Part shown: one piece after another, positions 8,342-17,448 of the stretch | Position numbering within the stretch: position 1 is the stretch's first letter | How the letters are laid out: every line of letters begins with the position of its first letter | NCBI RefSeq assembly: GCF_030376615.1 | Contig: NZ_JARRAB010000005.1 | Coordinates: 124,001-188,000, forward strand | Reading direction: 5' to 3' | DNA: 64,000 nucleotides | DNA from: Pseudomonas sp. sp1636 | Lineage (GTDB): Bacteria > Pseudomonadota > Gammaproteobacteria > Pseudomonadales > Pseudomonadaceae | Translations under genes and position numbers: made by a program | The notes under the pieces: generated by a model | Told to the model about the DNA's origin: nothing | Databases searched by the model: none | The model's input: the letters and a program-made list of their open reading frames with translations, nothing else

Positions 8342-11188
8342 TCAGGCTTTTTCCAGGGCGGTGTTGAGCGCCGCTTCCAGGCGAGCCTTGTAGCGCAGGT
8401 AGTGAACGGTCTGGGCCCGAGCGTCGCCGAGCACGGCGGACAGGTCGAGGTCGGTGATGTAGCACGGGTAGCGCTCGCCCCCGCGGCGTTGGGCGAGGAT
8501 GTGCCGGGCCACGGCGGCGAACAGGTCGCCGGCATATTCCAGCTCGGAAAATTCACGGTGGTTGCAATACAGGGTCACGTGGGCGCGCTTGCCGTCGACC
8601 GGCTCGACTATCGCCTGCACGTCGTAGAAGGGGTGGCTCACCGGCGCTGCCGGCGGCGGGCGCAGCTCCACCTGGCGGGCGCGCTGCGGCGCCGCCGGCA
8701 GGACTTCGTAATAGAGCACCTCCAGCGCAGTCAGGGGGATCTGGCTGTCCAGCGGCAGCAAGGCATTGCGCCGGTACAGCAGCGATTGGAGGAAGCGCTG
8801 CAGCGGCGTCAGCAGGCTTTGCTCGTCGCGAAACGGCATGCTCTGGCGCCACAGCGCGTTGTGTTCGTCGAGCAGGGTCAGTTCGGCCAGGCCACTGTCT
8901 TCGTGGCGCCGGTAGAACACCTGGATGCACTCGGGGCGGCCGAGCGGCAGGATCAAGGCCAGGTCTTCGCCTTCCAGAGCGTTGCGGTCGAGGCGCAGCA
9001 GGCTGTAGCCAGGTTGCTCCTTGCCGAGGTGTTCGAGCAGCGCCGGCATGCCCGTCAGGGCGGTGTGGCTGACCTGCCCCGGGGTCAGTTCGAGCAGGTG
9101 GTATTGCTGCTTGATTTGCAGCAGGTAGCGGTTGTGTTGCGTACCGGCGAAGTTATCCAGGGTGTCGCGAAACAGTTCCTCGACCCGCTCGGCGATGGTC
9201 GTGGCCCGGTTGCGGCAGAAGCAGCGCACCCGCAGCTTGGGTTTGCTGCCGCTGGCCGGCAGGCTGTTGAGAAAATCGCGCAGGCAGTCGAGCAGGGCAT
9301 GGGGGCCGTCATAGCGGCTGACCAGCAGTTCGTTCCAGCTGTTCAGGTTGACCTGGTCGATGGTCAGCACCAGATTCTCGCGCACCCCGGAATAACCCAA
9401 GGCATCGATTCGCTCGGTGGTCATGTGCACATTCATCTGGCTGTGCTGCTTGAGCGGGTCGATGCCGACATTGACCAATAGCAGCACTTCGCCGGGTACG
9501 CTGGCGCGCAGCAGGGCGCTTTCCTCGATCGCTGGCAGCGGCAGCGGCACCGTCTGTTGCAGGCTGCTCAGCAGGTTGGACAACTCGAACTCGCTCAGGT
9601 CGCTGGCGCCCGGGTGCAGCGACAGCCGCGTGCTGCTGTCGATGACGCCGTTGCGATGGCTCCAGGCGAGCAGCTCGATCAGTTCGCGGGCGCGTTTGAG
9701 CGGGGCGAAATCGGCCCATTCCTGGGCGCCGAGACTGCCGCCAAACAGCGCCCACTGGCTTTCGTTGGGGGTGGGGCAGTGAACCAGGGTCAGGGTGTCT
9801 TCGCCCAGATCCGGGGCGATCCCCGGGTTGATGAATTCGATCTTGCCGGCCTTGCGCTCGAAGGCGGCGTACAGGCGTCGGCCGAGTACCCCGAGGTCGC
9901 GGCTGTTGAGCGAGCTGCCGGCCTGGGCGGCGCGGGCGAATTGGGAGAGGAAGCGGTAGCTGTAGGTCAGTTCGTTGACCAGCGCGCGGCGCTCGGCGTC
10001 GACCTGGCGCACCTTCCACTGGCTGCGGCTGTCGAGCATCGCCAGTTGCCGGCTGTCCCAGTTCCAGTCGCAGGTCAGACGCTCGAGCAGCAGGCGTTGC
10101 CAGCTTTTGCGGCGGTCGCGCGGCGGCCGGCTGAGTTTCTTGTTGATTTTCAGGTACAGGCAGCGGCGGATCAGCTCCAGGCGCTCGGTTTCGCCGCGCC
10201 CGCTCAGGTATTCTTCCAGGCGGCGGTACACCACGATGTAGGGATCGAGTTCGTCGAGGTCGAGGCGATTGCAGAAGACCGCTTGCTTGAGGCGCAGCGC
10301 CAGGCATTGCACCTGGGGGTGTTCGCTGGCGTAAACCTCGGTGAGCAGCAGCTTGAGCACCGACTTGTAAGGGGATTCGATGCCCTTGAACAGCTGCCAC
10401 ATGCCGGCGCCGATGAATTCGCCCGGCGGAATCTGCGCCAGGTGACCGAGGTCGAGCACCTCCTCGGCGCGGATAAAGCGCTTGCTCAGCAGGATGTCGA
10501 TGTAGGCGTGGTAGCGCTGCTCCTCGTACACCGGCACCAGCCACCAGAGCGGGATGCGCCCGGCCAGCCAGATCGCCGTGCGGTAGAACTCGTCGAGCAA
10601 CAGGTAGTGCTGGGTGGTGCCGCAATCGTCCGAGGTCAGCCGCGCCTCGCGGTCGCCGACGCTAAAGCGCAGCGGGTCGATCAGGAAGCAATGCGCTTCG
10701 GCGCCCTGGGTCGCCGCCCAGGCCTCGAGCTGGTCGCACTTCTTGCGCAACTCGGTGAGTTCCTGGGCGCTGAGGTCGGGCGCGTGACACACCCACAGAT
10801 CCATATCGCTTTGCTCGGCCTGGGCCACCGTGCCCAGGCTGCCCATCAGGAACAGCCCATGTATCGGCAGCGCGTTGTTGCCGCGGCGTGCCTTGTAGAC
10901 GAAGGAACGGGTCAGGCGCTGCGCCTCGGCAAGCAGATCGGCGTCGGGCTCGAAGCCGCTCAGCCCGGCCGGCGTCAGCCCGGACACATAACCCGGCAGC
11001 AACGGATGATTGACGTGAAACAGCAGTGGCAGCAACTTCAGAACCGACTGCTGACGGCTCGACAGCGCCTGCATGGCGCGCTGCAGGCGGCCGTCGTTGA
11101 CCTTGAGAAAGCGCGCCCGCAGCTGAGCCAACACCTTGCGGTCGATCCCTTCGTCGATATCCGGGCGGATTTCCTGAGTACGGCTCAT
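8342..11188 (-). CDS. cyaA: Class I adenylate cyclase CyaA
   Basis: This protein of about 948 residues makes cAMP from ATP in the cytosol. The N-terminal catalytic domain carries the class I signature LFLMGSLGTVAQAEQSDMDL, with the metal-binding acidic pair in SDMD near residue 125. It is followed by LLLDEFYRT and IPLWWLVPVYEE and a long C-terminal regulatory region. In P. aeruginosa this enzyme is the minor cyclase beside CyaB. The start MSRTQEIRPDIDEGIDRK at 11188 was chosen by family similarity. The frame extends 9 codons upstream to 11215, and neither start has a strong ribosome binding site. Confidence 0.93.
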   Translation of the reverse strand: MSRTQEIRPDIDEGIDRKVLAQLRARFLKVNDGRLQRAMQALSSRQQSVLKLLPLLFHVNHPLLPGYVSGLTPAGLSGFEPDADLLAEAQRLTRSFVYKARRGNNALPIHGLFLMGSLGTVAQAEQSDMDLWVCHAPDLSAQELTELRKKCDQLEAWAATQGAEAHCFLIDPLRFSVGDREARLTSDDCGTTQHYLLLDEFYRTAIWLAGRIPLWWLVPVYEEQRYHAYIDILLSKRFIRAEEVLDLGHLAQIPPGEFIGAGMWQLFKGIESPYKSVLKLLLTEVYASEHPQVQCLALRLKQAVFCNRLDLDELDPYIVVYRRLEEYLSGRGETERLELIRRCLYLKINKKLSRPPRDRRKSWQRLLLERLTCDWNWDSRQLAMLDSRSQWKVRQVDAERRALVNELTYSYRFLSQFARAAQAGSSLNSRDLGVLGRRLYAAFERKAGKIEFINPGIAPDLGEDTLTLVHCPTPNESQWALFGGSLGAQEWADFAPLKRARELIELLAWSHRNGVIDSSTRLSLHPGASDLSEFELSNLLSSLQQTVPLPLPAIEESALLRASVPGEVLLLVNVGIDPLKQHSQMNVHMTTERIDALGYSGVRENLVLTIDQVNLNSWNELLVSRYDGPHALLDCLRDFLNSLPASGSKPKLRVRCFCRNRATTIAERVEELFRDTLDNFAGTQHNRYLLQIKQQYHLLELTPGQVSHTALTGMPALLEHLGKEQPGYSLLRLDRNALEGEDLALILPLGRPECIQVFYRRHEDSGLAELTLLDEHNALWRQSMPFRDEQSLLTPLQRFLQSLLYRRNALLPLDSQIPLTALEVLYYEVLPAAPQRARQVELRPPPAAPVSHPFYDVQAIVEPVDGKRAHVTLYCNHREFSELEYAGDLFAAVARHILAQRRGGERYPCYITDLDLSAVLGDARAQTVHYLRYKARLEAALNTALEKA

Positions 11189-11308
11189 GCGCAGGCTCGG
11201 CGGGCAATGCGCCAAGACGCTAAGCCGGTCTTGGCGAGGTGCGGATGGGGCGCCTTAGCGCCCACGCGATTGCCCGCTGGCGCAGGCGGCGTGGGCAGTG
11301 GCGGCGGC

Positions 11309-11554
11309 TCAGGCGGTTTCGGTCACATTGAGAATGGTCAGCAAGGATTGCGCATGTTCGGCCGCCTCCAGCCCCAGGCTGGTCAGGTAACCGCCATCTT
11401 CCTGAGTGACCAGGCCTTTGGCGTGCAGACGTTTGGCCGCGGCAATCGCTTGGGGCGCGGCGACATGATGAACCTTGAGGCCTTCCTGGGTGTTGCCCAG
11501 GTTAAACAGGGCGAGAAGATCCAGTTCAGCAACCAACTCAGGGGTAAAGGACAT
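11309..11554 (-). CDS. TIGR02647 family small protein
   Basis: This is an 81-residue soluble protein of the TIGR02647 family, seen in Pseudomonas next to cyaA. It starts MSFTPELVAELDLLALFNL, and the core LHAKGLVTQEDGGYLTSLG looks like a small winged-helix fold. The ATG follows GGAG. A DNA-binding role is suggested by the fold alone; nothing is established. It may be co-transcribed with cyaA, 120 bases downstream. Confidence 0.82.
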   Translation of the reverse strand: MSFTPELVAELDLLALFNLGNTQEGLKVHHVAAPQAIAAAKRLHAKGLVTQEDGGYLTSLGLEAAEHAQSLLTILNVTETA

Positions 11555-11691
11555 AAGTGCTCCAGGCTCTGGTAAACAGGGGCCGGGCAGCGCGTGTGCC
11601 CGACGGGTTGAGTCCCGCGTGGATGAAGCGAGGCGCGGGTGTGTGCAGTGTAGCGAGACGCGCGGTTGCGCGCAGGGCTAAGCGACTAGCG

Positions 11692-11970
11692 TCAGGATGT
11701 TTCGTTAGGCAATTGCGGCAAGGCGCGCAGGGCTTGCTCGTAAGCCGCGCTATCGAATGGTCGATCCTCGTCGAGCATGGCCTTGATCTCATGGGCCAGT
11801 ACCATCGCCATCAGTTGCAAGATTTCTTCCCGCGCGTAACCGACCAGGCTCAGTTTGTTCAGGGTGGCCAGGGTGGCAGGCGGCTCAGCGGTCGCGAGCT
11901 GATTCTCGATGGCCTGGATCAGGGCTTCTTCGGCAAACGCCTCGTCTTCGTTGTCGTCGTGTTCGCTCAT
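11692..11970 (-). CDS. Conserved Pseudomonas hypothetical protein, 92 aa
   Basis: This is a small acidic helical protein. The N-terminus (MSEHDDNEDEAF) is acidic and probably disordered. The rest, LATLNKLSLVGYAREEILQLM and MVLAHEIKAMLDEDRPFD, looks like two or three helices. I recall similar proteins at this place in other Pseudomonas, but no function is known. The start at 11970 was preferred over the in-frame one at 12180, because the upstream extension has no family-like sequence. Confidence 0.72.
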   Translation of the reverse strand: MSEHDDNEDEAFAEEALIQAIENQLATAEPPATLATLNKLSLVGYAREEILQLMAMVLAHEIKAMLDEDRPFDSAAYEQALRALPQLPNETS

Positions 11971-12498
11971 GGTGGGCTTATCCGTGGACTGAGCATGCAG
12001 TGTGCCAGCGCCGAGTCGGCTGCGCCATGCGTCGCTTGGCCGTAGCCAGCCGTGTTGCCGCTCGGCCGGTTTGTCTCGGGCGCTCAGAACCGTCCTGGCC
12101 AGGTACGGTTGGCTCTGCGCAATGGCAAACCGGACGGTAACGATGTTTGCCGCGCGAGGTGCAGTGTTGATCCATGTCAATCTGCCACTACCTGGTGTGC
12201 GGTATTGGTAAGACCGCTAGGGTCACCCTCCACTTAATTAAGCTTTATTGCTCTGGCCTGTGCATGGCCTGTTTCCTCGTGGCCTGAAAGACCGTGAAGA
12301 GGTTCTCGACTGCGGCGACCGTCTCCAGGTGCCTGCTGCTGATGTTGCGCTATGTCAACAATGGGGCCGTTTGGCTCACTAACCCCCCTGGGGTTTGTGT
12401 GGCTCCCGTTCACAACCTTTGAGCGCCATTTGCGGCGAGACGCAAAAACGGAGAACTGTTGATCCTGAAGTTAGAACGTTTTTATGGAGGGCGTCGCC
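11971..12498. other. Divergent intergenic region, 528 bases
   Basis: This lies between the 92-aa gene (minus) and the GGDEF/EAL gene (plus). It contains the palindrome CTTAATTAAG at 12233-12242 in an AT-richer patch, three GGCCTG copies between about 12255 and 12290, and a small hairpin AACCCC-CCT-GGGGTT at 12381-12395. GAGACGCAAAAACGGAG near 12438 faintly recalls part of a GEMM c-di-GMP riboswitch, but no complete fold could be built. No gene was recognised. Confidence 0.4.
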
Positions 12499-15400
12499 AT
12501 GTCGACTGAAGTGGCCGAGGTATGCCCGAAACGGGCATCGAAGAGCCGCTGGCTACGGATCAATGTCAACCAGAAAATGGTGATCAATTTTCTGCTGATA
12601 TTGCTGGTCGCCGCCGCCAACGTGAGCGTGGTGCAAACGATGCTGCGCGACCTCAAGGGGGTGGCGGAGACGGTTGGCCAAGCCGGCAAGTTGCGTGTGT
12701 TGAGTCAGAAAATCGCCTTCGAAACCAGCCTGGTGTTACGCCTGGAAGGGCACAAGCAAGAGCAGGCCATCGCCACCATTGACGCCTTCGAAATGCATTT
12801 GAGTGGCCTGGAGCGGGGCGACAACGTATTCGGCCATAACGCCATGACCTTATCGACCCAGATAACCCCGCTGGTGGCGTCGATCCGGCCGAAGTGGCAC
12901 TCCTATCGCAGTCACATCGAATCTCTTCTCGAAATGCGCACCCCCGCTGGGGAGGTGGCCGCCGAGTTGGGTCGCGTCCACGCCGAGGCGGGGCAACTGC
13001 TGGGAATTGCCGAGGCGATTGTTGAGGCGCTGACCATTGAGGCGCAGCAAACCCAAGAACGCGGCCTGCAGGAGGTCTATGCGCTGCTGGTGGTGGATGT
13101 GCTGGTGCTGTTCGGGATTTTCCTGCTTGCCCGCAAACAGATTGTCCACCCGCTGCGCGACCTGGCCCGGTACAGCCGGAGGCTCGGTGCGGGGGATTAC
13201 CGCGTGCGCTCGAATTTTCGCGGCACTGATGAAATCGGCGAGTTGGCCGCTGCCTTCAATTTCAGTGCGCAGCAGATTGAAGAATTGATTACCAGCATCG
13301 ACCTCGATCGGCACCGATTACGGCGGGCAGAGTCGATCTTCCGGGGGCTCGCGGAAAACTCGGTGGTGGGCGTGTACATCGTCCAGGAGCACAGGTTCCA
13401 ATACGTCAATCTGAAAATGGCCGAGATGTTCGCCTATAGCCAAGGCGAAATGATCGCCTCGCTGGGCGTTCTCGACATCGCCAGCGAGGCCGATCGCAGT
13501 CTGGTTGAATCGAATATCCAGAAACGCCTGTTCGGCGAAGCCCGTGCGGTCAACTACGAAATGCGAGGCCGGAAAAAGGATGGCTCAACCTTTGATGTAG
13601 AAGTGTTTGGCTCGAAGATGGACGTCGACGGCAAGACCGCCACGATCGGCATCATGCTCGACATCACCGAGCGCAAGCGGGTCGAGCGCGCGTTGAAGGT
13701 GTTAAGCGCGTGCAATCAGGCGCTGATTCGCGCCACCGACGAGTCTGCGTTGCTTACCGAAATTTGCGGCATCGTCCAGCAGCTAAGCGGGCATCCCTTT
13801 GTCTGGGTCGGTTATGCCGATGATGAGGCGAGCAAGTTGGTGCGACCCGCGGCCAAGAAGGAGGCGGTGGCCGGGGCGCTGCCCTTCACGGCCGGCGAGT
13901 TGAGTTGGGATGATTCGGCGCGTGGCAGCGGCGTTACCGGAACCGCGATCAGAACCGGGCGCACCGCCGTTGTGAAATACGGGCAAAACAATCTGCAGTA
14001 TCCGCCGTGGCGTGATTTTCTGATCGAGCATGGCATCCAGTCGGGCATGGCGTTGCCGCTGATAACGGAACGCAAGGTGATTGGTGCGCTGACCATCTAT
14101 GCGCAGGACGCCGCGGCCTTTACCGCCAGTGAAATCAGGGTAGTGGAGGAACTGGCCGGCAGTTTGGCTTACGGCATTACCGCGTTGCGGGCTAATTGCG
14201 CCCGCCAGCACTACGCGCAACAACTCATGCATCAGGCCACGCACGACGTGCTGACCGGCTTGGCCAACAGAAGCTTGCTGAGCGACCGGATCAAGCAGGC
14301 GATCGCCTCGGCAGAGCGTAGCGGGCGGGCGGCAGCCTTGTTGTTGCTCGACCTCGACTGCTTCAAGGTGATTAACGACAGCCTGGGTCATCCGGCCGGC
14401 GATGCATTGTTGCAGGCCGTCGCCGAGCGCCTGTGTTCCCTGGTGCGCAAAGCCGACACGGTGGCGCGTTTGGGCGGCGACGAGTTTGTCATCGTGCTTC
14501 CCGGTCTGGTGAAAGTGGCGGATGCCAGTCTGGTCGCGGGAAAGATCCTGAGTGCGCTTGCCAACCCCTTTGTGATCGACCGCCAGGAGTTGCATATCGG
14601 GGTCAGCATCGGCATCAGCCTCTATCCCCAGGACGGTACGCACGAGGAGGTGTTGCTGAAAAATGTCGACTTGGCCATGTACCGGGCCAAGTTCGAAGGA
14701 CGCAATAAGTTCCACTTCTATACGGAAGAATTGAATATCCATAGCCGGGAACGGCTGGCGCTGGAGTCCGACCTGCGCGGTGCCCTGGAGCGCGGTGAAC
14801 TGCTGCTGCATTACCAACCGCAAGTGGCCCTGCACAGCGGCGAGATCGTCGGCGTCGAGGCCCTGCTGCGCTGGCAGCACCCCGCGCGGGGGATTCTGGC
14901 GCCCGCGCAGTTCATTCCCATCGCCGAGGAGAGCGGACTCATTATTCCGCTTGGCGCCTGGGCGATTAAGACCGCCTGTGCCCAGCAGCGGGCTTGGCGG
15001 GAGGCAGGACTACCCCCGCTCAGGGTCGCGGTGAATATTTCCGCGCATCAGTTCCGCCGCCACGACCTGCTCGCCGTGGTGGCAGAGGCGTTGCAAGAAA
15101 CCGCGATGGAAGCCCGTTATCTGGAGTTGGAACTCACCGAAACCGCGATCATGCAGGAGCCGGAAAAGGCCATCCCCGTTCTGTTGGAGTTAAAGGCGCT
15201 GGGCCTGCACCTCGCCCTGGATGATTTCGGCATGGGTTACTCCTCACTCAACTACCTGCGCCAGTTTCCGCTGGATGTTCTGAAAATAGATCGATCCTTT
15301 GTCAACGATCTGACGTCGAGCACGCCCGGCGCAAGCATTGTCAAAACCATTATTTCGCTGGCCCACAGCCTGGATCTGAAGGTGATTGCCGAAGGCGCGG

Positions 15401-15588
15401 AGACCAAGGCGCAGTTGGATCTGTTGAGCGCATACGGCTGCGACGAAGTGCAGGGTTTCTATTTCAGTAGACCCGTACCGGCCGCTGAGCTGGCGTGCCT
15501 GTTTAATTCATGGGGGGAGCTTGAAGCCAGGCCGGCAGACGAAGAATTGATAACATCTAAAAGCGGAGCGGAACATGAGAGTACTTAA
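12499..15588 (+). CDS. PilJ-like/HAMP/PAS/GAF sensor with GGDEF and EAL domains
   Basis: This protein of about 1029 residues is predicted to make and/or degrade cyclic di-GMP. A first membrane segment lies near residues 28-44. A periplasmic helical region resembles the PilJ type IV pili sensor ([14 protein letters not shown]). A second membrane segment lies near 192-212, followed by HAMP, PAS (about 278-395) and GAF (about 400-560). The GGDEF domain has an intact GGDEF at 659-663 and an inhibitory RKAD site just before it. The EAL domain has E787-A788-L789, ELTET and [10 protein letters not shown], so both active sites look complete. The start at 12499 is preferred because GGAGGG sits 7 bases upstream; the ATG at 12484 overlaps that ribosome binding site. 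The last 14 bases overlap the chemoreceptor gene. Confidence 0.9.
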   Translation: MSTEVAEVCPKRASKSRWLRINVNQKMVINFLLILLVAAANVSVVQTMLRDLKGVAETVGQAGKLRVLSQKIAFETSLVLRLEGHKQEQAIATIDAFEMHLSGLERGDNVFGHNAMTLSTQITPLVASIRPKWHSYRSHIESLLEMRTPAGEVAAELGRVHAEAGQLLGIAEAIVEALTIEAQQTQERGLQEVYALLVVDVLVLFGIFLLARKQIVHPLRDLARYSRRLGAGDYRVRSNFRGTDEIGELAAAFNFSAQQIEELITSIDLDRHRLRRAESIFRGLAENSVVGVYIVQEHRFQYVNLKMAEMFAYSQGEMIASLGVLDIASEADRSLVESNIQKRLFGEARAVNYEMRGRKKDGSTFDVEVFGSKMDVDGKTATIGIMLDITERKRVERALKVLSACNQALIRATDESALLTEICGIVQQLSGHPFVWVGYADDEASKLVRPAAKKEAVAGALPFTAGELSWDDSARGSGVTGTAIRTGRTAVVKYGQNNLQYPPWRDFLIEHGIQSGMALPLITERKVIGALTIYAQDAAAFTASEIRVVEELAGSLAYGITALRANCARQHYAQQLMHQATHDVLTGLANRSLLSDRIKQAIASAERSGRAAALLLLDLDCFKVINDSLGHPAGDALLQAVAERLCSLVRKADTVARLGGDEFVIVLPGLVKVADASLVAGKILSALANPFVIDRQELHIGVSIGISLYPQDGTHEEVLLKNVDLAMYRAKFEGRNKFHFYTEELNIHSRERLALESDLRGALERGELLLHYQPQVALHSGEIVGVEALLRWQHPARGILAPAQFIPIAEESGLIIPLGAWAIKTACAQQRAWREAGLPPLRVAVNISAHQFRRHDLLAVVAEALQETAMEARYLELELTETAIMQEPEKAIPVLLELKALGLHLALDDFGMGYSSLNYLRQFPLDVLKIDRSFVNDLTSSTPGASIVKTIISLAHSLDLKVIAEGAETKAQLDLLSAYGCDEVQGFYFSRPVPAAELACLFNSWGELEARPADEELITSKSGAEHEST

Positions 15589-17230
15589 CAACTTCAGCAT
15601 CAAGACCCGCCTTATTGCCTTGATCGGTTTTTTGGCGCTGTTGATGGTGGTCATAGGCGTGATAGGGCTCAAGGGTATGTTCAACTCCAACGAGTCACTC
15701 AATGACGTCTATCGCGACCAGCTGGTTTCCACGGGCAGGATTGGTCAGATCATGAGCTTGTTGCGCGATAACCGTATCCAGGTGCTCCTCGCCCTGCAGC
15801 ATGACCCGCGCAGCGGCTATAACTCGCTGCATCGGCACCCGGTCGAGCTGCATGTCGATATGATCGAAGCCAATATCGAGAAAATCAGCGCTATCTGGCA
15901 AGCCTACATGGCCGACCCCAGAGGCGGCGAGGAGCAAGGCTTGGCGCAGGACTTCGCCAGCAAGCGTGCGATCTTCGTCAGCGATGGCCTGCGCGCGACC
16001 ATGGCGGCCGTCGCCGGTGGCCAGTTTGATGCAGCCGGCAGTCTCACCGTGAACCGCCTCGAGTCGACCTTCTCCGCGGTGGCCGCCGCTGCGGATGCGC
16101 TTCTGCAGCTGCAACTGGATTCGGCCAAGGCGGAGTTCGTCGCGGCCGAAAGCGAGTACCGCCTGATCCGCAATAGCATGCTTGTCCTGCTCACCCTGGC
16201 CATCGGCCTCGGTATCGCCCTGGCCTGGGGCATCATTGCCGCCATCGGCAGCGCCGTTGCCGAACTCGAGCGGGTCAGCGGGCAGATGGCCGAGGGCGAT
16301 CTGACCGTGCAGGCGAACTACCAGGGTAACGACGAACTGGGCCGAATTGCGCATGCCTTCAATCGTATGCGCGAACGTTTTCACGGCATGCTGCTGCAGC
16401 TTTCCAGCGCCACCACTCAGCTGGCAGCCGCAGCGGAGGAGACCTCCTCGGTGAACCAGCAAACCGGCGCGGGCATTCGTCAGCAACAATCCGAGATCGA
16501 GCAGGTGGCAACGGCCATGCATGAGATGGCCGCCACCGTTCAGGAGGTGGCGCGCAGCGCTGCCGGGGCTGCCCAGGCGGCACAACAGGCGGATCTGGAC
16601 GCCGCAGATGGGCGGCAGGAGGTCAGTCGCACCATCGATGCCATCGATCTCCTCGCCACTGAGGTGGAGCAAGCTTCGGCGGTGATCCTGCAGTTGGAGC
16701 AAGACACCGACAAGATAGGTGGCGTGCTGGAGGTGATCCGCGGTGTTGCCGAGCAGATCAACCTGTTGGCCCTCAACGCCGCCATCGAGGCCGCGCGCGC
16801 GGGAGAGCAGGGCCGTGGTTTTGCCGTGGTGGCCGACGAGGTGCGTACCCTGGCTTCGCGTACGCAGCAATCGACCAGCGAAATCCAGGAGATGATCGAA
16901 CATCTACAGATGGGCTCCGCCAATGCGGTGAAGGTCATGGGCGCCAGCCGCAGTCGGGCCCAGGACGGGGTAGCACAGGTGGCTCGAGCCGGCACCACTC
17001 TGGAGTCCATCACCCGTGCCGTGGCCACCATCAACGACATGAACGGCCAGATCGCCTCCGCCGCCGAGGAGCAGAGCTCGGTCGCCGAGGAAATCAACCG
17101 GAATGTCGTCACCGTCAGCCAGGTTGCCGAACAGACCAGCGTGGGGGCGCAGCACACGGCAACCGCCAGCGAAGAACTGGCACGCTTGGCCGAGCAATTA
17201 CAGGCATTGGTTGGCCAGTTCCGTATTTGA
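15575..17230 (+). CDS. Methyl-accepting chemotaxis protein
   Basis: This 551-residue chemoreceptor has a first membrane segment at about residues 10-32, a periplasmic four-helix-bundle sensor ([16 protein letters not shown]), a second membrane segment at about 190-212, HAMP, and a long cytoplasmic signalling domain. The conserved hairpin tip that contacts CheA/CheW is seen at [19 protein letters not shown] (about 390-410). There is no CheR-binding pentapeptide at the C-terminus, which ends QALVGQFRI. The start overlaps the end of the GGDEF/EAL gene by 14 bases, so the two are co-translated and probably share an input. The ligand is unknown. Confidence 0.92.
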   Translation: MRVLNNFSIKTRLIALIGFLALLMVVIGVIGLKGMFNSNESLNDVYRDQLVSTGRIGQIMSLLRDNRIQVLLALQHDPRSGYNSLHRHPVELHVDMIEANIEKISAIWQAYMADPRGGEEQGLAQDFASKRAIFVSDGLRATMAAVAGGQFDAAGSLTVNRLESTFSAVAAAADALLQLQLDSAKAEFVAAESEYRLIRNSMLVLLTLAIGLGIALAWGIIAAIGSAVAELERVSGQMAEGDLTVQANYQGNDELGRIAHAFNRMRERFHGMLLQLSSATTQLAAAAEETSSVNQQTGAGIRQQQSEIEQVATAMHEMAATVQEVARSAAGAAQAAQQADLDAADGRQEVSRTIDAIDLLATEVEQASAVILQLEQDTDKIGGVLEVIRGVAEQINLLALNAAIEAARAGEQGRGFAVVADEVRTLASRTQQSTSEIQEMIEHLQMGSANAVKVMGASRSRAQDGVAQVARAGTTLESITRAVATINDMNGQIASAAEEQSSVAEEINRNVVTVSQVAEQTSVGAQHTATASEELARLAEQLQALVGQFRI

Positions 17231-17291
17231 GGACGGGACAGCAACGCGGATCCGCCGAGTCGCTGGCGCCGCCAGAACCCGCACGTCAAGC

Positions 17292-17321
17292 GCATCGCCG
17301 CGGATAAAGCGGCGGCGATGC
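17292..17321. repeat. Inverted repeat between convergent MCP and TonB receptor genes
   Basis: A perfect 10-bp stem GCATCGCCGC / GCGGCGATGC with a 10-base loop sits in the 218-base convergent gap 17231-17448. There is no T-tract, so it is either an imperfect terminator or a REP-like relic. Nothing else was recognised in this gap. Confidence 0.4.
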
Positions 17322-17448
17322 CGGGGCTCCTGGCGATGGCCCAAGCCAAGGCCGGGAATAACGCTCGCGCCGGCGTTCGATTCGTTCGCGACCGCTGCAG
17401 GACGCCGTCGTTGTCCAGACGTCGGCGTCATACGCCCAAGCTCCGGAT

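Noticed and set aside
12405-12470. Possible c-di-GMP (GEMM) riboswitch upstream of the GGDEF/EAL gene, from GAGACGCAAAAACGG
   Set aside because: Only the 3' signature is loosely matched. The paired stem, the GAAA-type loop and the upstream GGCAAACC-like segment could not be found, so a fold is not supported.
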